Shown here: piece after piece, positions 33,985 to 42,977 of the stretch | Position numbering within the stretch: position 1 is the stretch's first letter | How the letters are laid out: each line of letters opens with the position of its first letter | NCBI RefSeq assembly: GCF_000716445.1 | Contig: NZ_JNWK01000036.1 | Coordinates: forward strand, 1-64,000 | Origin: Streptomyces wedmorensis | GTDB taxonomy: Bacteria; Actinomycetota; Actinomycetes; Streptomycetales; Streptomycetaceae | DNA length: 64,000 nt | Direction: 5' to 3' | Made by a program: the position numbers and the translations under genes | Notes under the pieces: model-generated | What the model saw: the letters and a program-made list of their open reading frames with translations, nothing else | What the model was told of the DNA's origin: nothing | Database searches by the model: none

Positions 33985-35124
33985 ATGACGGTGATCGCGG
34001 GTCGTTACCGGCTTCTGGACGTCCTCGCCGAGGGGGCGACGGGCACCGTCTGGCGTGCCCTGGACGAGACGCGCGGGCACGAGGTGGCCCTCAAGGAGCT
34101 CCGGCTCCCGGACGGCGTCCCCGCCGACGACGTCCCCCTCCTGTACGCGCGCCGCGAGCGCGAGGCGCGGGCGGCCGCGCGGCTCTCCCACCCGGCCGTG
34201 GTGACGGTCCACGGCGTCGCCACCGAGGACGGCCGGCCCTGGGTCGTGATGGAACTGGTCCGCGGCCTCACGCTCGCCGAGACCCTCGAAGCGGGCGGCC
34301 CCCTGGCCCCGCGCGAGGCCGCGCGCGTCGGCCTCCAGGTACTCGGCGCCCTGCGCGCGGCCCGGGAGGCGGGCGTCCCGCACCGGGGCGTGGCACCCGA
34401 GCACGTCCTGCTCGGGAACGACGGACGGGTGGTCGTCACGGGCTTCGGCACCGACCCGGGCGCGGGTCCGGGCGCCCGTCCGCCCGCCGGTCCGGGCAGC
34501 GGCTCGAGCGGCGGTGCCGCGGGCACGACGGGCGAGGCGGGCGAGGCCGCGGACCTGCGGTCGCTCGGCGCCCTGCTCGACGCGACGGCCGGCCACCGGA
34601 CGGGCCCCCTGGGCGCTCTGATCGAGGAGTTGCTGGGCGAGGAGCCGCCGGGCGGCGAGGGCGTCGCCTCGCCGGGTGCGGCGGACCGCATCGAGCGGGA
34701 GCTGGGGCGACTGGGCGGAGTGTCGCCGCGGCCCGCACGTCCCGCGGGCGGAGGAACCGGCAACGGCCGTACGGCTCGCGGAGGTTCCGCGGCCCGCGGA
34801 TCGGAGGACGGACGGGAGAACGGACCGGGAGGCAGGCCGGCCGGCGGACCGGGCGACGCGGACAGTTCAGGCCTCGGACCCGCCCCCTCCCCCGGACCCG
34901 CCGAGACCCCGTCCCGGCCCCGGGCCGCCCGGGCGGGTGCGCCCCGGCGGGGGCACGTCCTGGTGGCCGGGCTCGTCGGGGCTCTGCTGATCGCGGGGGC
35001 GCTGACGTATCAGGCGGTGCGGGACGACGGTTCGGGCGCCGGTCCGGGTGGGGGCGGGGCGACGAGCACCGCTCCGGCCGGATCCGGCGCCACGGGCGAG
35101 GGCCCGGTTACACCGCGCCCCTGA
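33985..35124 (+). CDS. Membrane-anchored serine/threonine pseudokinase
   Basis: 379 residues. A protein-kinase N-lobe is intact: YRLLDVLAEGATGTVW (glycine loop) and VALKEL with Lys37. The catalytic loop reads H133-R-G-V-A-P-E-H140 instead of HRDLKPxN, so both the catalytic Asp and the Asn are gone, and DFG is G153-F-G. The C-lobe is short. A long Gly/Pro/Arg-rich juxtamembrane stretch, one transmembrane helix (about 325-345) and a 30-residue outer tail follow. ATP may bind, but phosphotransfer is not expected; a scaffold or sensor role is more likely. Its end overlaps the convergent lipase gene by 17 bp. Confidence 0.8.
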   Translation: MTVIAGRYRLLDVLAEGATGTVWRALDETRGHEVALKELRLPDGVPADDVPLLYARREREARAAARLSHPAVVTVHGVATEDGRPWVVMELVRGLTLAETLEAGGPLAPREAARVGLQVLGALRAAREAGVPHRGVAPEHVLLGNDGRVVVTGFGTDPGAGPGARPPAGPGSGSSGGAAGTTGEAGEAADLRSLGALLDATAGHRTGPLGALIEELLGEEPPGGEGVASPGAADRIERELGRLGGVSPRPARPAGGGTGNGRTARGGSAARGSEDGRENGPGGRPAGGPGDADSSGLGPAPSPGPAETPSRPRAARAGAPRRGHVLVAGLVGALLIAGALTYQAVRDDGSGAGPGGGGATSTAPAGSGATGEGPVTPRP

Positions 35125-35914
35125 AGGAGGGCAGGTAGCCGCCCGACTGGCCGGCGGCGGTCGGGTGGTAGGACTCGCCGATGTTGAGCCAGTTGACGCT
35201 GTGCAGCCAGGCGGAGCCCGAGCAGATCTCGTGTCCGGTGAAGGCCGGGACGACGCTGGCGTAGGCGAAGCCGTGGTCGGCGGCGCGCTTGGCGACGGCG
35301 GCGTTGAGGTAGTCGGAGGCGCCGTTGATGGCGCTGCGCTCGCCCTCGCTGAGGCCGGCGATGCAGCTGCCGCTCAGCTGGTAGAAGCGCGGGTAGCCGA
35401 GGACGACCACGCGCGCGGCGGGGGCCTTGCCCCTGATGGCCGTGTAGACGGAGTCGAGCTTGCCGGGAAGCGTGGTGTCCACGTAACTCTTGGCCTGATT
35501 CACACGATTGATACAGGTGGACTCGGACTGGAGCACACAGGTCGTCATGACGTCGGCGAAACCGGCGTCATTTCCCCCGATCGTGATGGACACCAGGTCG
35601 GTGGCGGCCGAGAGGGGCCCGAGCTGATTGGCGGTCACATCACCCGTTCGGGCGCCCGAGCAGGCGGTGAAGGCGAACGACGAGGGGGCGTTCGCGTTCT
35701 TCCACAGCACCGGGTACGCCTTCGTGGAGCGCTTGCAGTCGCCGCTGGCGCTGTCGTAACTGCCGGCGCCTACGCCGGATGAGTACGAGTCGCCAAGCGC
35801 CACATAGTCGAGTGCGGCGGTCTCGGCGGCCTGCGCGGCGCTCGCCCCGGTGAGGGCGAGGACGGCGCCGAGCAGGAGCGAGGACGAGAGCGCGGTGAAT
35901 CGGGACAGTCTCAT
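35108..35914 (-). CDS. Secreted SGNH/GDSL lipase-esterase
   Basis: 268 residues. Signal peptide ends near AAQAAETA (about residue 30). SGNH blocks: GDSYSSGVGAG (Ser), GARTGDV (block II region), GGNDAGF (Asn) and ESYHPTAAGQ (His). Six Cys could form three disulphides, as in the secreted S. coelicolor and S. rimosus enzymes. ATG 35914 after GGGAGG. It hydrolyses esters or lipids outside the cell. Confidence 0.93.
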   Translation of the reverse strand: MRLSRFTALSSSLLLGAVLALTGASAAQAAETAALDYVALGDSYSSGVGAGSYDSASGDCKRSTKAYPVLWKNANAPSSFAFTACSGARTGDVTANQLGPLSAATDLVSITIGGNDAGFADVMTTCVLQSESTCINRVNQAKSYVDTTLPGKLDSVYTAIRGKAPAARVVVLGYPRFYQLSGSCIAGLSEGERSAINGASDYLNAAVAKRAADHGFAYASVVPAFTGHEICSGSAWLHSVNWLNIGESYHPTAAGQSGGYLPSFRGAV

Positions 35915-36549
35915 GGAACCTCCCTGTAGCAGGATCTCTGCGCTACCAGGTAGTAGCATCGGATCGCCCGTACCGGAAGTGTTCATGTCAAAACTGGGGA
36001 TGAACGGCGGCCGATCCTCCGTCAGCAACCGTCGAGATCCGGCCACTCCAGGAACCGGAACTTCCGCTCCCGCGCCGTGACCGAACGGGATCGCGACACA
36101 TTCGCACAACAATCCACAGAAGTACGGTCCCGCCCCACCGTTCGCCGCGATTAAACGGATTGATCGAATCCGATCGAGAGGCTCGCGTATCCGATCGGCG
36201 AAGCTTCGCCAATGTGCGGAAAACGGGGCCACAGATCCGGGACTTGCCATACAGTCCCATTCATCAATACCGTCGTACATCTCACTCGCACCGATCCATC
36301 ACGCAAAGCGGCTCTGGGGAGGGCCTGGCGACGCGGTGGACCCGGTGCGAGGCGCGGTAGGGGGGTGCCGTGCTCGGTGTTCGAACGTGCGCCGAGTCGC
36401 GGGTACCGCGCGGCCAGTCATGCCAACTCGCCGATCCTGCACGGAGTTCGATTCCGTACGGGCGGGCGGGAACCCCCCTTTCGAACCGGATAGACCACCG
36501 GGCGGCCCAAGGGGTGGGCCGCCCACCGGACGAGAGGGAAATCGGACCC
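35915..36549. other. Gene-free 635-bp region upstream of the glycosyltransferase operon
   Basis: I see no convincing gene on either strand: codon third-position bias is lost and the open frames are short. GC content dips at about 35925-36300, which fits promoters for the lipase (leftwards) and the glycosyltransferase operon (rightwards). A hairpin at 36500-36524 sits in the leader of the operon. No tRNA fold was found. Confidence 0.6.
36500..36524 (+). promoter_or_regulatory. Leader hairpin before the glycosyltransferase start
   Basis: GGGCGGCCCA (36500-36509) pairs with TGGGCCGCCC (36515-36524) around the loop AGGGG. The 10-bp all-perfect stem ends 25 bp before the ATG and just upstream of the ribosome site GAGAGGGA. 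It could terminate upstream transcription or control access to the ribosome site. Confidence 0.5.
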
Positions 36550-37380
36550 ATGAGCTCGTTCCTGCGCCCGGCCGTCACGGGCCAAGAAATGACCGAGCCG
36601 AGTCGAATAGCAGCCCAGTACCGGGCCATCACCTCGCATTTGGCGATCACTCCGCCGGTGAGCGTCGTCATTCCCGCGATGAACGAGGCAGAAAATCTTC
36701 CGTACGTCTTCAAGACGCTGCCGGATTGGATTCACGAAGTCGTCCTCGTCGACGGAAATTCCACCGACAGCACCGTCGACGTCGCGCGTGAACTCCGGCC
36801 GGACGTCAAGGTCGTGAAGCAGGTCGGCAAGGGCAAGGGCGACGCCCTCATCAGCGGCTTCGCCGCCTGCACCGGCGACATCATCGTGATGGTCGACGCG
36901 GACGGCTCCGCCGACGGCCAGGAGATCGTCTCCTACGTCTCCGCCCTCGTCGGGGGCGCCGACTTCGCCAAGGGCTCCCGCTTCGCCAACGGCGGCGGCA
37001 CCGACGACATGACGACCATTCGCCGACTGGGCAACTGGGCGCTCTGCACCCTCGTCAACCGCAAGTTCGGCGCCCGCTACACCGACCTCTGCTACGGATA
37101 CAACGCCTTCTGGCGCCACTGCCTCGACAAGATCACCCTCGACTGCACCGGATTCGAGATCGAGACGCTCATCAACATCCGGGTCGTCAAGGCCGGTCTC
37201 AAGGTGCAGGAAGTGCCGAGCCACGAGTACCTGCGCATTCACGGCGTGAGCAACCTCAACGCCGTACGCGACGGGATCCGCGTCCTCAAGGTCATCCTCA
37301 AGGAGAAGGCCGTCAGCCGGTCGGCCCGTCGACGGCCCGCCGCGTTCTCGGTCAACGTCCCCCGGGGAGAGACGTCTTGA
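36550..37380 (+). CDS. Family 2 glycosyltransferase (DPM-like)
   Basis: 276 residues. GT-A fold with VSVVIPAMNEAENLPYVF, VVLVDGNSTDSTVDVARE and metal-binding DADGSADG; acceptor region TDLCYGYNAFWRHCLDKI. It resembles polyprenol-phosphate sugar synthases but lacks membrane helices. It starts the operon of two glycosyltransferases and a deacetylase, probably for a cell-surface glycan. TTG of the next gene overlaps its TGA. Confidence 0.88.
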   Translation: MSSFLRPAVTGQEMTEPSRIAAQYRAITSHLAITPPVSVVIPAMNEAENLPYVFKTLPDWIHEVVLVDGNSTDSTVDVARELRPDVKVVKQVGKGKGDALISGFAACTGDIIVMVDADGSADGQEIVSYVSALVGGADFAKGSRFANGGGTDDMTTIRRLGNWALCTLVNRKFGARYTDLCYGYNAFWRHCLDKITLDCTGFEIETLINIRVVKAGLKVQEVPSHEYLRIHGVSNLNAVRDGIRVLKVILKEKAVSRSARRRPAAFSVNVPRGETS

Positions 37381-38456
37381 GCGACAGCACGACCCCGCGG
37401 GGCTTCTCGGTGGTGATCTGCGTCTACACGGAGGAGCGGTGGGAGGACATCCTCGCCGCCGTCGACTCCGTCCGGAAACAGTCGCTGCCGCCGCTGGAGA
37501 CGCTGCTCGTGGTCGACCACAACGAGCGGTTGCTCTCCCGGCTCACCGAGGAGTACGCGGACGAGCGGCTCCGCGGGGAGGTGCGGGTGCTCGCCAACGC
37601 GGGCCCCCGCGGCCTCTCCGCCGGCCGCAACACCGGAATCGCCGCCGCCCGCGGCGATCTCGTGGCCTTCCTCGACGACGACGCCGTCGCCGAGCGGGAC
37701 TGGCTCCGGCACTTCGCCGCCGCCTACGACGACCCCCGCGTGATGGCCGTCGGCGGGCGCACCCTGCCCGCCTGGGCCTCCGGACGCCGTCCCGCCTGGT
37801 TCCCGGAGGAGTTCGACTGGGTCGTCGGCTGCACGTACCGGGGCCTGCCCCCGGGCCGGGTCCCGGTGCGCAACGTGCTCGGCGGCAACGCCTCCTTCCG
37901 CCGCACGGCCTTCGACGCGGCGGGCGGCTTCGCCACCGGCATCGGCCGGGACGGCGACCGGCGGCCCCTCGGCTGCGAGGAGACCGAGCTGTGCATCAGG
38001 CTCGCCAAGGCGCTGCCCCGGGCGATCCTGCTCATCGACGACCGCGCGGTCATCCACCACAAGGTGCCCGCCGCCCGCGAGCGCTTCGGCTACTTCCGCA
38101 CCCGGGTGTACGCCGAAGGCCTCTCCAAGGCCCTGGTCGCCCGGAGCGTCGGTACGCAGAAGGGCCTGGAGTCCGAACGGCGCTACACGACCCGGGTGTT
38201 GCCCGCCGGCGTGCTCCGGGGCGCGGCCGACGCGCTGCGCGGCCGATCCGGCGGCGCGGGCCGCGCCGGGGCCATCCTCACCGGTGTGACCCTCGCGGCC
38301 GGCGGGTACGCGCTCGGACAGCTGCGGGCCCGGCGGGGCGGGACCACGTTCTCCTGGGGCCCCATCGAACCGGTGCCCGGAGCGGCGCCCGGAGCGGCGG
38401 ACGGCACCGGGTCCGTGCGCGAAGCCGCGCGGGGTGCGGAAGGAGTCGTCGCGTGA
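37377..38456 (+). CDS. Family 2 glycosyltransferase
   Basis: 359 residues from a TTG overlapping the previous stop by 4 bp. FSVVICVYTEERWEDILAAVDSV, FLDDDAVAERDWL (DxD metal site) and RRPLGCEETELCIRL (catalytic ED region) are typical of GT2. The C-terminal 60 residues hold a weak hydrophobic stretch (GVTLAAGGYALGQL). Presumably adds a sugar to the same surface polymer as its neighbours. Confidence 0.88.
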   Translation: MSDSTTPRGFSVVICVYTEERWEDILAAVDSVRKQSLPPLETLLVVDHNERLLSRLTEEYADERLRGEVRVLANAGPRGLSAGRNTGIAAARGDLVAFLDDDAVAERDWLRHFAAAYDDPRVMAVGGRTLPAWASGRRPAWFPEEFDWVVGCTYRGLPPGRVPVRNVLGGNASFRRTAFDAAGGFATGIGRDGDRRPLGCEETELCIRLAKALPRAILLIDDRAVIHHKVPAARERFGYFRTRVYAEGLSKALVARSVGTQKGLESERRYTTRVLPAGVLRGAADALRGRSGGAGRAGAILTGVTLAAGGYALGQLRARRGGTTFSWGPIEPVPGAAPGAADGTGSVREAARGAEGVVA

Positions 38457-39265
38457 CCGTGGCCGAGGCGGAGGGGGCGCGGGCCGCCGTGCCCATCCTG
38501 ATGTACCACGCCGTCGACCGGGACCCGGCACCCGCCGTCCTGGGCCTGTCGGTCACGCCGGAGGCCTTCGCGGCACAGATGGAGGTGGTCGCCGAGCGCG
38601 GGTTCACTCCGCTGACGACCGCCGGGCTCGCCGCGGCCTGGCGCTCCGGCGGACCGCTGCCGGCCCGGCCGCTCCTCGTCACCTTCGACGACGGCTACGA
38701 GGGCGTGCACCGGCACGCGCTGCCGGTGCTCGCCAAGCACTCCTTCGCGAGCACCGTCTTCGTCTCCACGGGCTGGCTCCGGGGGAAGCACGACGAGGGC
38801 GGCGCGCTCGACACGATGCTCGACTGGTCGCAGGTGCGCGAACTGGCCGACGCCGGCACCGAGATCGGCGGGCACAGCCACACCCACCCGCAGCTCGACC
38901 AGCTCGACCAGCGGCGGCTGCGCTTCGAGGCGCTGCGCTGCCACGAGATCGTCGGCGAGGAGCTCGGGACCGCCCCGGCCTCCTTCGCGTACCCGTACGG
39001 GTACTCCAGCCGCCGGGTCCGCCACGCGGTCCGGGAGGCCGGGTTCGCGCAGGCGCTCGCCGTCGGCAACGCGCTGGCCCGCCGCCGCCAGGGGCCGTAC
39101 GCCCTGGAGCGGGTGACCGTGCGCCGGTCCACCGGCATCGAGGAGTTCACCCGGCTCGTGGAGGGCCGGGCCGTCGCACGGAACTTCGCGGCGGACCGGG
39201 CCATGACGAAGGGCTACGCGCTGGCGCGACGCGCCCGCGGCGCGGTGCGGGGCCACTGGATCTGA
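38453..39265 (+). CDS. Polysaccharide deacetylase, NodB-type
   Basis: 270 residues from GTG 38453, overlapping the glycosyltransferase stop (GTGA). Family 4 carbohydrate esterase motifs: TFDDGYEG (catalytic base and first metal ligand), HSHTHPQL (two metal His) and FAYPYGYSSRRV. No signal peptide is evident, so it may act on cytoplasmic or lipid-linked sugars, in line with the two preceding transferases. Confidence 0.9.
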   Translation: MTVAEAEGARAAVPILMYHAVDRDPAPAVLGLSVTPEAFAAQMEVVAERGFTPLTTAGLAAAWRSGGPLPARPLLVTFDDGYEGVHRHALPVLAKHSFASTVFVSTGWLRGKHDEGGALDTMLDWSQVRELADAGTEIGGHSHTHPQLDQLDQRRLRFEALRCHEIVGEELGTAPASFAYPYGYSSRRVRHAVREAGFAQALAVGNALARRRQGPYALERVTVRRSTGIEEFTRLVEGRAVARNFAADRAMTKGYALARRARGAVRGHWI

Positions 39266-39400
39266 CGTGACGCCCGGACGGGCCGCGTGGGGCGGGCCGG
39301 TGGGCACGTCGTCACGGCGTACGGCCATGTCGGCGACCGGGGGGAACGTCCCGTTCAAAACCCGGTGCACGGAATGCCCGGTTGCCGGATCATGGGCGCC

Positions 39401-40510
39401 ATGGCTGACACCCCACCGGAACCGTCCGAGCCGCAGCGGTCGCTGCCGATCCGGCTCAACCTCGACGACAGCGACTCGCCGTCGGACGTCGTCGACGCGC
39501 TGTTCCTCGGCCGCTTCGCGACCGGCGAGCAGCCCCACTCGCACAGCACCACCGTGGACCGGGTGAAGCCCGAGGCGACGCTGCTCCCGGCGGGCGCCCG
39601 AGTGCTGCGGGCCGCGAAGGACGACGACCGCAGCGCCCTGCTCGCCGAGGGCGACGGCTGGACGCTGCTGATCTCGCGTTGGAACCGGGGTGCGGACGTC
39701 ACCGTGACGGCCGCCGACGCGGAGCTGGCGGAGCGGATCCTCAAGGAGGCCACGGACGGCGCGAAGGACGAGCCGGAGCCGCAGCCCGAGAACGTGACGA
39801 TGGGATTCTGGTACGTGTCTCCCCGGCGCGGCCCGCACCGGACCACCCGGCAGATCAGCGCGGGCACGTGGGAGGAGGTTCGGCCCAACTACTCGGCGAA
39901 GGTGGCCGATTCCATGGACCGCCTCATGAAGGTGACCCCGGACTCCATCGCCGGCCGGCTGCTGCTGCTGCACGGGCCGCCGGGGACGGGCAAGACGTCC
40001 GCGCTGCGGACCCTGGCCCGGTCGTGGCGCGACTGGTGCCAGGTGGACTGCGTGCTCGACCCGGAGCGGCTCTTCAACGACGTCGGCTATCTGATGGACA
40101 TCGCCATCGGCGAGGACGAGGGCACGGCGAAGGGGCGGTGGCGGCTGCTGCTCCTGGAGGACTGCGACGAGCTGATCCGGGGCGAGGCGAAGCACACGGC
40201 GGGGCAGGCCCTGTCGCGGCTGCTCAACCTGACGGACGGTCTGCTCGGGCAGGGGCGCAACGTCCTGGTCGGCGTCACCACCAACGAGGACCTGGAGCGG
40301 CTGCACCCGGCCGTGGTCCGTCCGGGCCGCTGCCTGGCCCGCATCGAGGTCGGGCCGCTGACCCGGACGGAGTCGGTGGCGTGGCTCGGGCGCGAGGAGG
40401 ACGTGCCGCGCGAGGGCGCGACGCTGGCGGAACTGTTCGCGCTGCGCCGCGGCACGCCCCCCGCGGAACTCCCGGAGCCCCGCACGGCGGGTGCGGGACT
40501 GTACCTGTAG
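39401..40510 (+). CDS. AAA-family ATPase with N-terminal DUF5925-like domain
   Basis: 369 residues from ATG 39401 (ATG 39392 also possible). The first 170 residues form a domain typical of streptomycete AAA proteins. Then come Walker A GPPGTGKTSAL, Walker B LLLLEDCDELI, and an arginine-finger-like region PAVVRPGRCLARIEVGPL. CDC48/bcs1-type AAA modules of this kind remodel proteins; the target is unknown. The short C-terminus (GTPPAELPEPRTAGAGLYL) is disordered. It is in its own transcription unit after the deacetylase, with a 135-bp gap. Confidence 0.75.
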   Translation: MADTPPEPSEPQRSLPIRLNLDDSDSPSDVVDALFLGRFATGEQPHSHSTTVDRVKPEATLLPAGARVLRAAKDDDRSALLAEGDGWTLLISRWNRGADVTVTAADAELAERILKEATDGAKDEPEPQPENVTMGFWYVSPRRGPHRTTRQISAGTWEEVRPNYSAKVADSMDRLMKVTPDSIAGRLLLLHGPPGTGKTSALRTLARSWRDWCQVDCVLDPERLFNDVGYLMDIAIGEDEGTAKGRWRLLLLEDCDELIRGEAKHTAGQALSRLLNLTDGLLGQGRNVLVGVTTNEDLERLHPAVVRPGRCLARIEVGPLTRTESVAWLGREEDVPREGATLAELFALRRGTPPAELPEPRTAGAGLYL

Positions 40511-40568
40511 AGGCCGGTGCCGGAGGTCCCGGCCCCGGAGGGCCGGTACACGCGGATCCCGCGACGTC

Positions 40569-40943
40569 TCAGCTGTCGTAGGCGGCGCGGAGCGCCTCGT
40601 TCAGCGCCGCTTCCGCCGCCTCACGGCTGAGGCCGAGGCGGCGGGCCTCCTCGGCGAACTGGGCGGCGGCGGTGGCGGCCCGGCGGCTGGCGGCGTCGCC
40701 GGCGGCCGCGACGAAGGTCCCGTGCCGCCCGCGCGTCTCGATGACCCCGTCCGCCTCCAGCGCCTTGTACGCCTTGGCGACCGTGTTCGCTGCGAGGCCC
40801 AGCTGCTCCGCGAGCCCTCGTACCGTCGGCAGCTTGTATCCGACCGGCAGTCTGCCCGACCGGGCCCGCTCCGAGATCTGGGCACGCAGCTGTTCGTACG
40901 GAGCGGTGGTGGATTCGTGGTCCACGGCGATGGTGAGTGTCAC
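40569..40943 (-). CDS. GntR-family regulator, YtrA type
   Basis: 124 residues: a winged helix (APYEQLRAQISERARSGRLP then LPTVRGLAEQLGLAANTVAKAYKALEADGVIETRGRHGTFV) and a short dimerisation tail (SREAAEAALNEALRAAYDS) with no ligand domain, which defines the YtrA subgroup. Such genes usually precede ABC transporter genes; none is adjacent here. Divergent from the GNAT gene across 74 bp. Confidence 0.88.
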   Translation of the reverse strand: MTLTIAVDHESTTAPYEQLRAQISERARSGRLPVGYKLPTVRGLAEQLGLAANTVAKAYKALEADGVIETRGRHGTFVAAAGDAASRRAATAAAQFAEEARRLGLSREAAEAALNEALRAAYDS

Positions 40944-41017
40944 CCCGCCGATTCTGCCCTCACCCCGCCGGAAAATGGGAGGCGGCGGCGCACCCCCGGC
41001 CCGTAGCGTGCGGCCCC

Positions 41018-41941
41018 ATGACTGTGATCGTCCGTGATGTGACGGCAGGGGACGCCGAAGGCTTCGCCCGGGTCCGCCGTGCCGCGCTCCCGTTCATGCT
41101 CGCGACCGCCGAGCAGTTCGCGTTCGAATGGGCGCACGCCCACCCCGCGGGCCACGAGCGTCCGCTCGTGGCGGTGACCGACGACGGCGGCATCATCGGT
41201 ACCGCGCAGGTGCGGATCGCCCACGACGCCCCGGAGCCCGGCGTCGGCTCCGTCAACGTGTACGTGGACCCCGCGCACCTGGGGCGGGGCGCCGGAGGGC
41301 TGCTGCTGCGCGCCGCCGAGGAGCACCTCGCCGAGCGGGGCGCGCGGACCCTGTACAGCTGGGTCCTGGACACGCCCGAGGACCTCGCCTGGGCCGGGCG
41401 TCGGGGGTACTCCCCCAGCCGTTCGGCCTACTTCCTGCGGCTCGACCTCACCACCGCGGCGCTGCCGCCGCTCCAGGCGCCACCGGCCGGTGTCGAGCTG
41501 CTCACGGCGGAGGACTTCGCGGCCGATCCGCGGCCGCTGTTCGAGCTGGACGCGGTGACGACGGCCGACGAGCCGGGCGACGTGGGCATGGAGATGGACG
41601 ACTACGCGCACTGGCGGGCGACCACCTGGGAGCATCCGCTGCTCGACCGGGCGCTGACGACGGTCGCGGTGGTGGACGGTGTCCCGGCGGCGTTCAGCGC
41701 GGCGCAGACGGACGGTCTCGGCCGGTACTGCTCGGGGATGACGGGCACCTCGCCCGCGTTCCGGGGCCGCGGGCTCGCCAAGCTCGTCAAGAACGCGTCG
41801 CTGCACCGGGCCCGTGCGGCGGGCTGCACGGAAGCCTTCACCGGGAACGACACCGGGAACGAGCCGATGCTGGCGATCAACAAGTGGTTCGGGTACGAGA
41901 TCGCGGTGCGGGAGGTACGGCATGTCCGGACGATCGGTTGA
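41018..41941 (+). CDS. GNAT-family acetyltransferase, two-domain
   Basis: 307 residues, about twice the length of a single GNAT module. The N-terminal half has the CoA loop (VYVDPAHLGRGAGGLLLRAAEEHL) and the C-terminal half a second, similar loop (PAFRGRGLAKLVKNASLHRARAAG) followed by NDTGNEPMLAINKWFGYE. Tandem GNATs of this kind acetylate amino-sugar antibiotics or small amines; the substrate is unknown. TAGCGT ends 8 bases before the ATG. Confidence 0.85.
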   Translation: MTVIVRDVTAGDAEGFARVRRAALPFMLATAEQFAFEWAHAHPAGHERPLVAVTDDGGIIGTAQVRIAHDAPEPGVGSVNVYVDPAHLGRGAGGLLLRAAEEHLAERGARTLYSWVLDTPEDLAWAGRRGYSPSRSAYFLRLDLTTAALPPLQAPPAGVELLTAEDFAADPRPLFELDAVTTADEPGDVGMEMDDYAHWRATTWEHPLLDRALTTVAVVDGVPAAFSAAQTDGLGRYCSGMTGTSPAFRGRGLAKLVKNASLHRARAAGCTEAFTGNDTGNEPMLAINKWFGYEIAVREVRHVRTIG

Positions 41942-42401
41942 GGTCACCCTGACGAAGGCGGGCCGGACGAAGATCCGTTACCCGGCCGAGGTGCTCACCG
42001 AGGACGGCGCCCGGCTCTCGGTGCGTGCCCCGTGGGCGGCCGAGGGCGTGCGGGACTTCGGCTTCGTGCGGTTCGAGCCGGGTGACGTCTTCGTGGAGCA
42101 CTACTGGAGCGACCGCTGGTTCACGGTCAAGGAGGTGTGGTCCGCCGAGGGCGCCCTCAAGGGGTGGTACTGCGACATCACCCGTCCGGCCGTGATCGAC
42201 GGCTCGGGGGTGGTGGTCGAGGACCTGGACCTGGACCTGTGGGTGTCGGCGGACGGCAGCGAGGTCCTGCGGCTCGACGAGGACGAGTTCGCGGCGAGCG
42301 GCCTCACCGCCTCCGACCCGGAGGCGGCGGCCCGTGCCGTGGTGGCCCTCGACGAGCTCGAACTGCTCGGCCGTCAGGGCCTGATCGACCTGCTGCACTA
42401 G
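41922..42401 (+). CDS. DUF402 (FomD-like) phosphohydrolase family protein
   Basis: 159 residues, overlapping the GNAT gene by 20 bp with its own GGAGG site, so translation is coupled. DUF402 landmarks: FVEHYWSDRWFTVKEVW, LKGWYCDITRPAVIDG and VVEDLDLDLWVSADGSEVLRLDEDEF (acidic metal site). FomD of fosfomycin biosynthesis and nucleoside-diphosphatase relatives share this fold. Substrate here unknown. Confidence 0.82.
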   Translation: MSGRSVEVTLTKAGRTKIRYPAEVLTEDGARLSVRAPWAAEGVRDFGFVRFEPGDVFVEHYWSDRWFTVKEVWSAEGALKGWYCDITRPAVIDGSGVVVEDLDLDLWVSADGSEVLRLDEDEFAASGLTASDPEAAARAVVALDELELLGRQGLIDLLH

Positions 42402-42438
42402 GGCCGGCGTACGCGCCCGGTTCCGGGCCCCGTACGGC

Positions 42439-42849
42439 TCAGCTCAGTTCGACGCCCGAGTCCTCGGAGGCGAGGAAGGCGGGCGTCGGCAGGCCCATCT
42501 CGCCGGTGGTGAGCTGCATGAGGTGGGCGCGGACCTGGGCGGCGCCTGCCTGGTAGGCGGGTTCCTTCACGACGGAGGTGTTGACCCACGTGTGGTCGCG
42601 GCCGTCGCAGACGGCCTGGGTGCCGCCGATGCCGGCGGAGTGGTCCCCCTGGACGAGGGTGGCGCTGACGAAGACGGGGCCGGCGCTGTCGTCGATGCAG
42701 CGGTACGTGCCGGACAGGCTCACCGTGCCGTCGGAGGCGACGGTGCCGTGTCCGTCGATGGAGAGGCTGTCGGCCTCTTCCGCGTGGGCGAGGGGGGCGA
42801 CGGCGGCGGCGAGCAGGGCGCCTGCGACGAGGGCGATACGGACGCGCAT
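42439..42849 (-). CDS. Small secreted protein, DUF6299-like
   Basis: 136 residues. Signal peptide ends around PLAHAEEA (residue 23). The mature part has two Cys (TYRCIDDSAG and QAVCDGRDHTW) suited to one disulphide, in a small beta-rich domain (SLSIDGHGTVASDGTVSLSG). Function unknown. A strong hairpin at 42911 separates it from the upstream tct operon. Confidence 0.7.
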   Translation of the reverse strand: MRVRIALVAGALLAAAVAPLAHAEEADSLSIDGHGTVASDGTVSLSGTYRCIDDSAGPVFVSATLVQGDHSAGIGGTQAVCDGRDHTWVNTSVVKEPAYQAGAAQVRAHLMQLTTGEMGLPTPAFLASEDSGVELS

Positions 42850-42910
42850 GAGCGGGGTCCCTTCGGAACGTGGGGGGATGGTGCTGCCCGCCAGGGATAC
42901 CGGATCAAGC

Positions 42911-42960
42911 CGCCCGCTGTCCGAAACTCACCCCATCGGGGGCGAGTTGGACAGCGGGCG
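42911..42960 (-). terminator. Terminator of the tct operon
   Basis: CGCCCGCTGTCC (42911-42922) pairs with GGACAGCGGGCG (42949-42960). Inside, AACTC-A-CCCC and GGGG-GC-GAGTT continue the stem to a 4-base loop. It begins 18 bp after the TctA stop on the coding strand. Confidence 0.85.
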
Positions 42961-42977
42961 CGCATACCGTCGTACGG

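Noticed and set aside
36360..36480. tRNA-like stretch ACGGAGTTCGATTCCGT
   Set aside because: The stem-loop looks like a T-arm at first, but aligning TTCGA in the loop breaks the stem, and no anticodon arm or acceptor stem can be folded around it.
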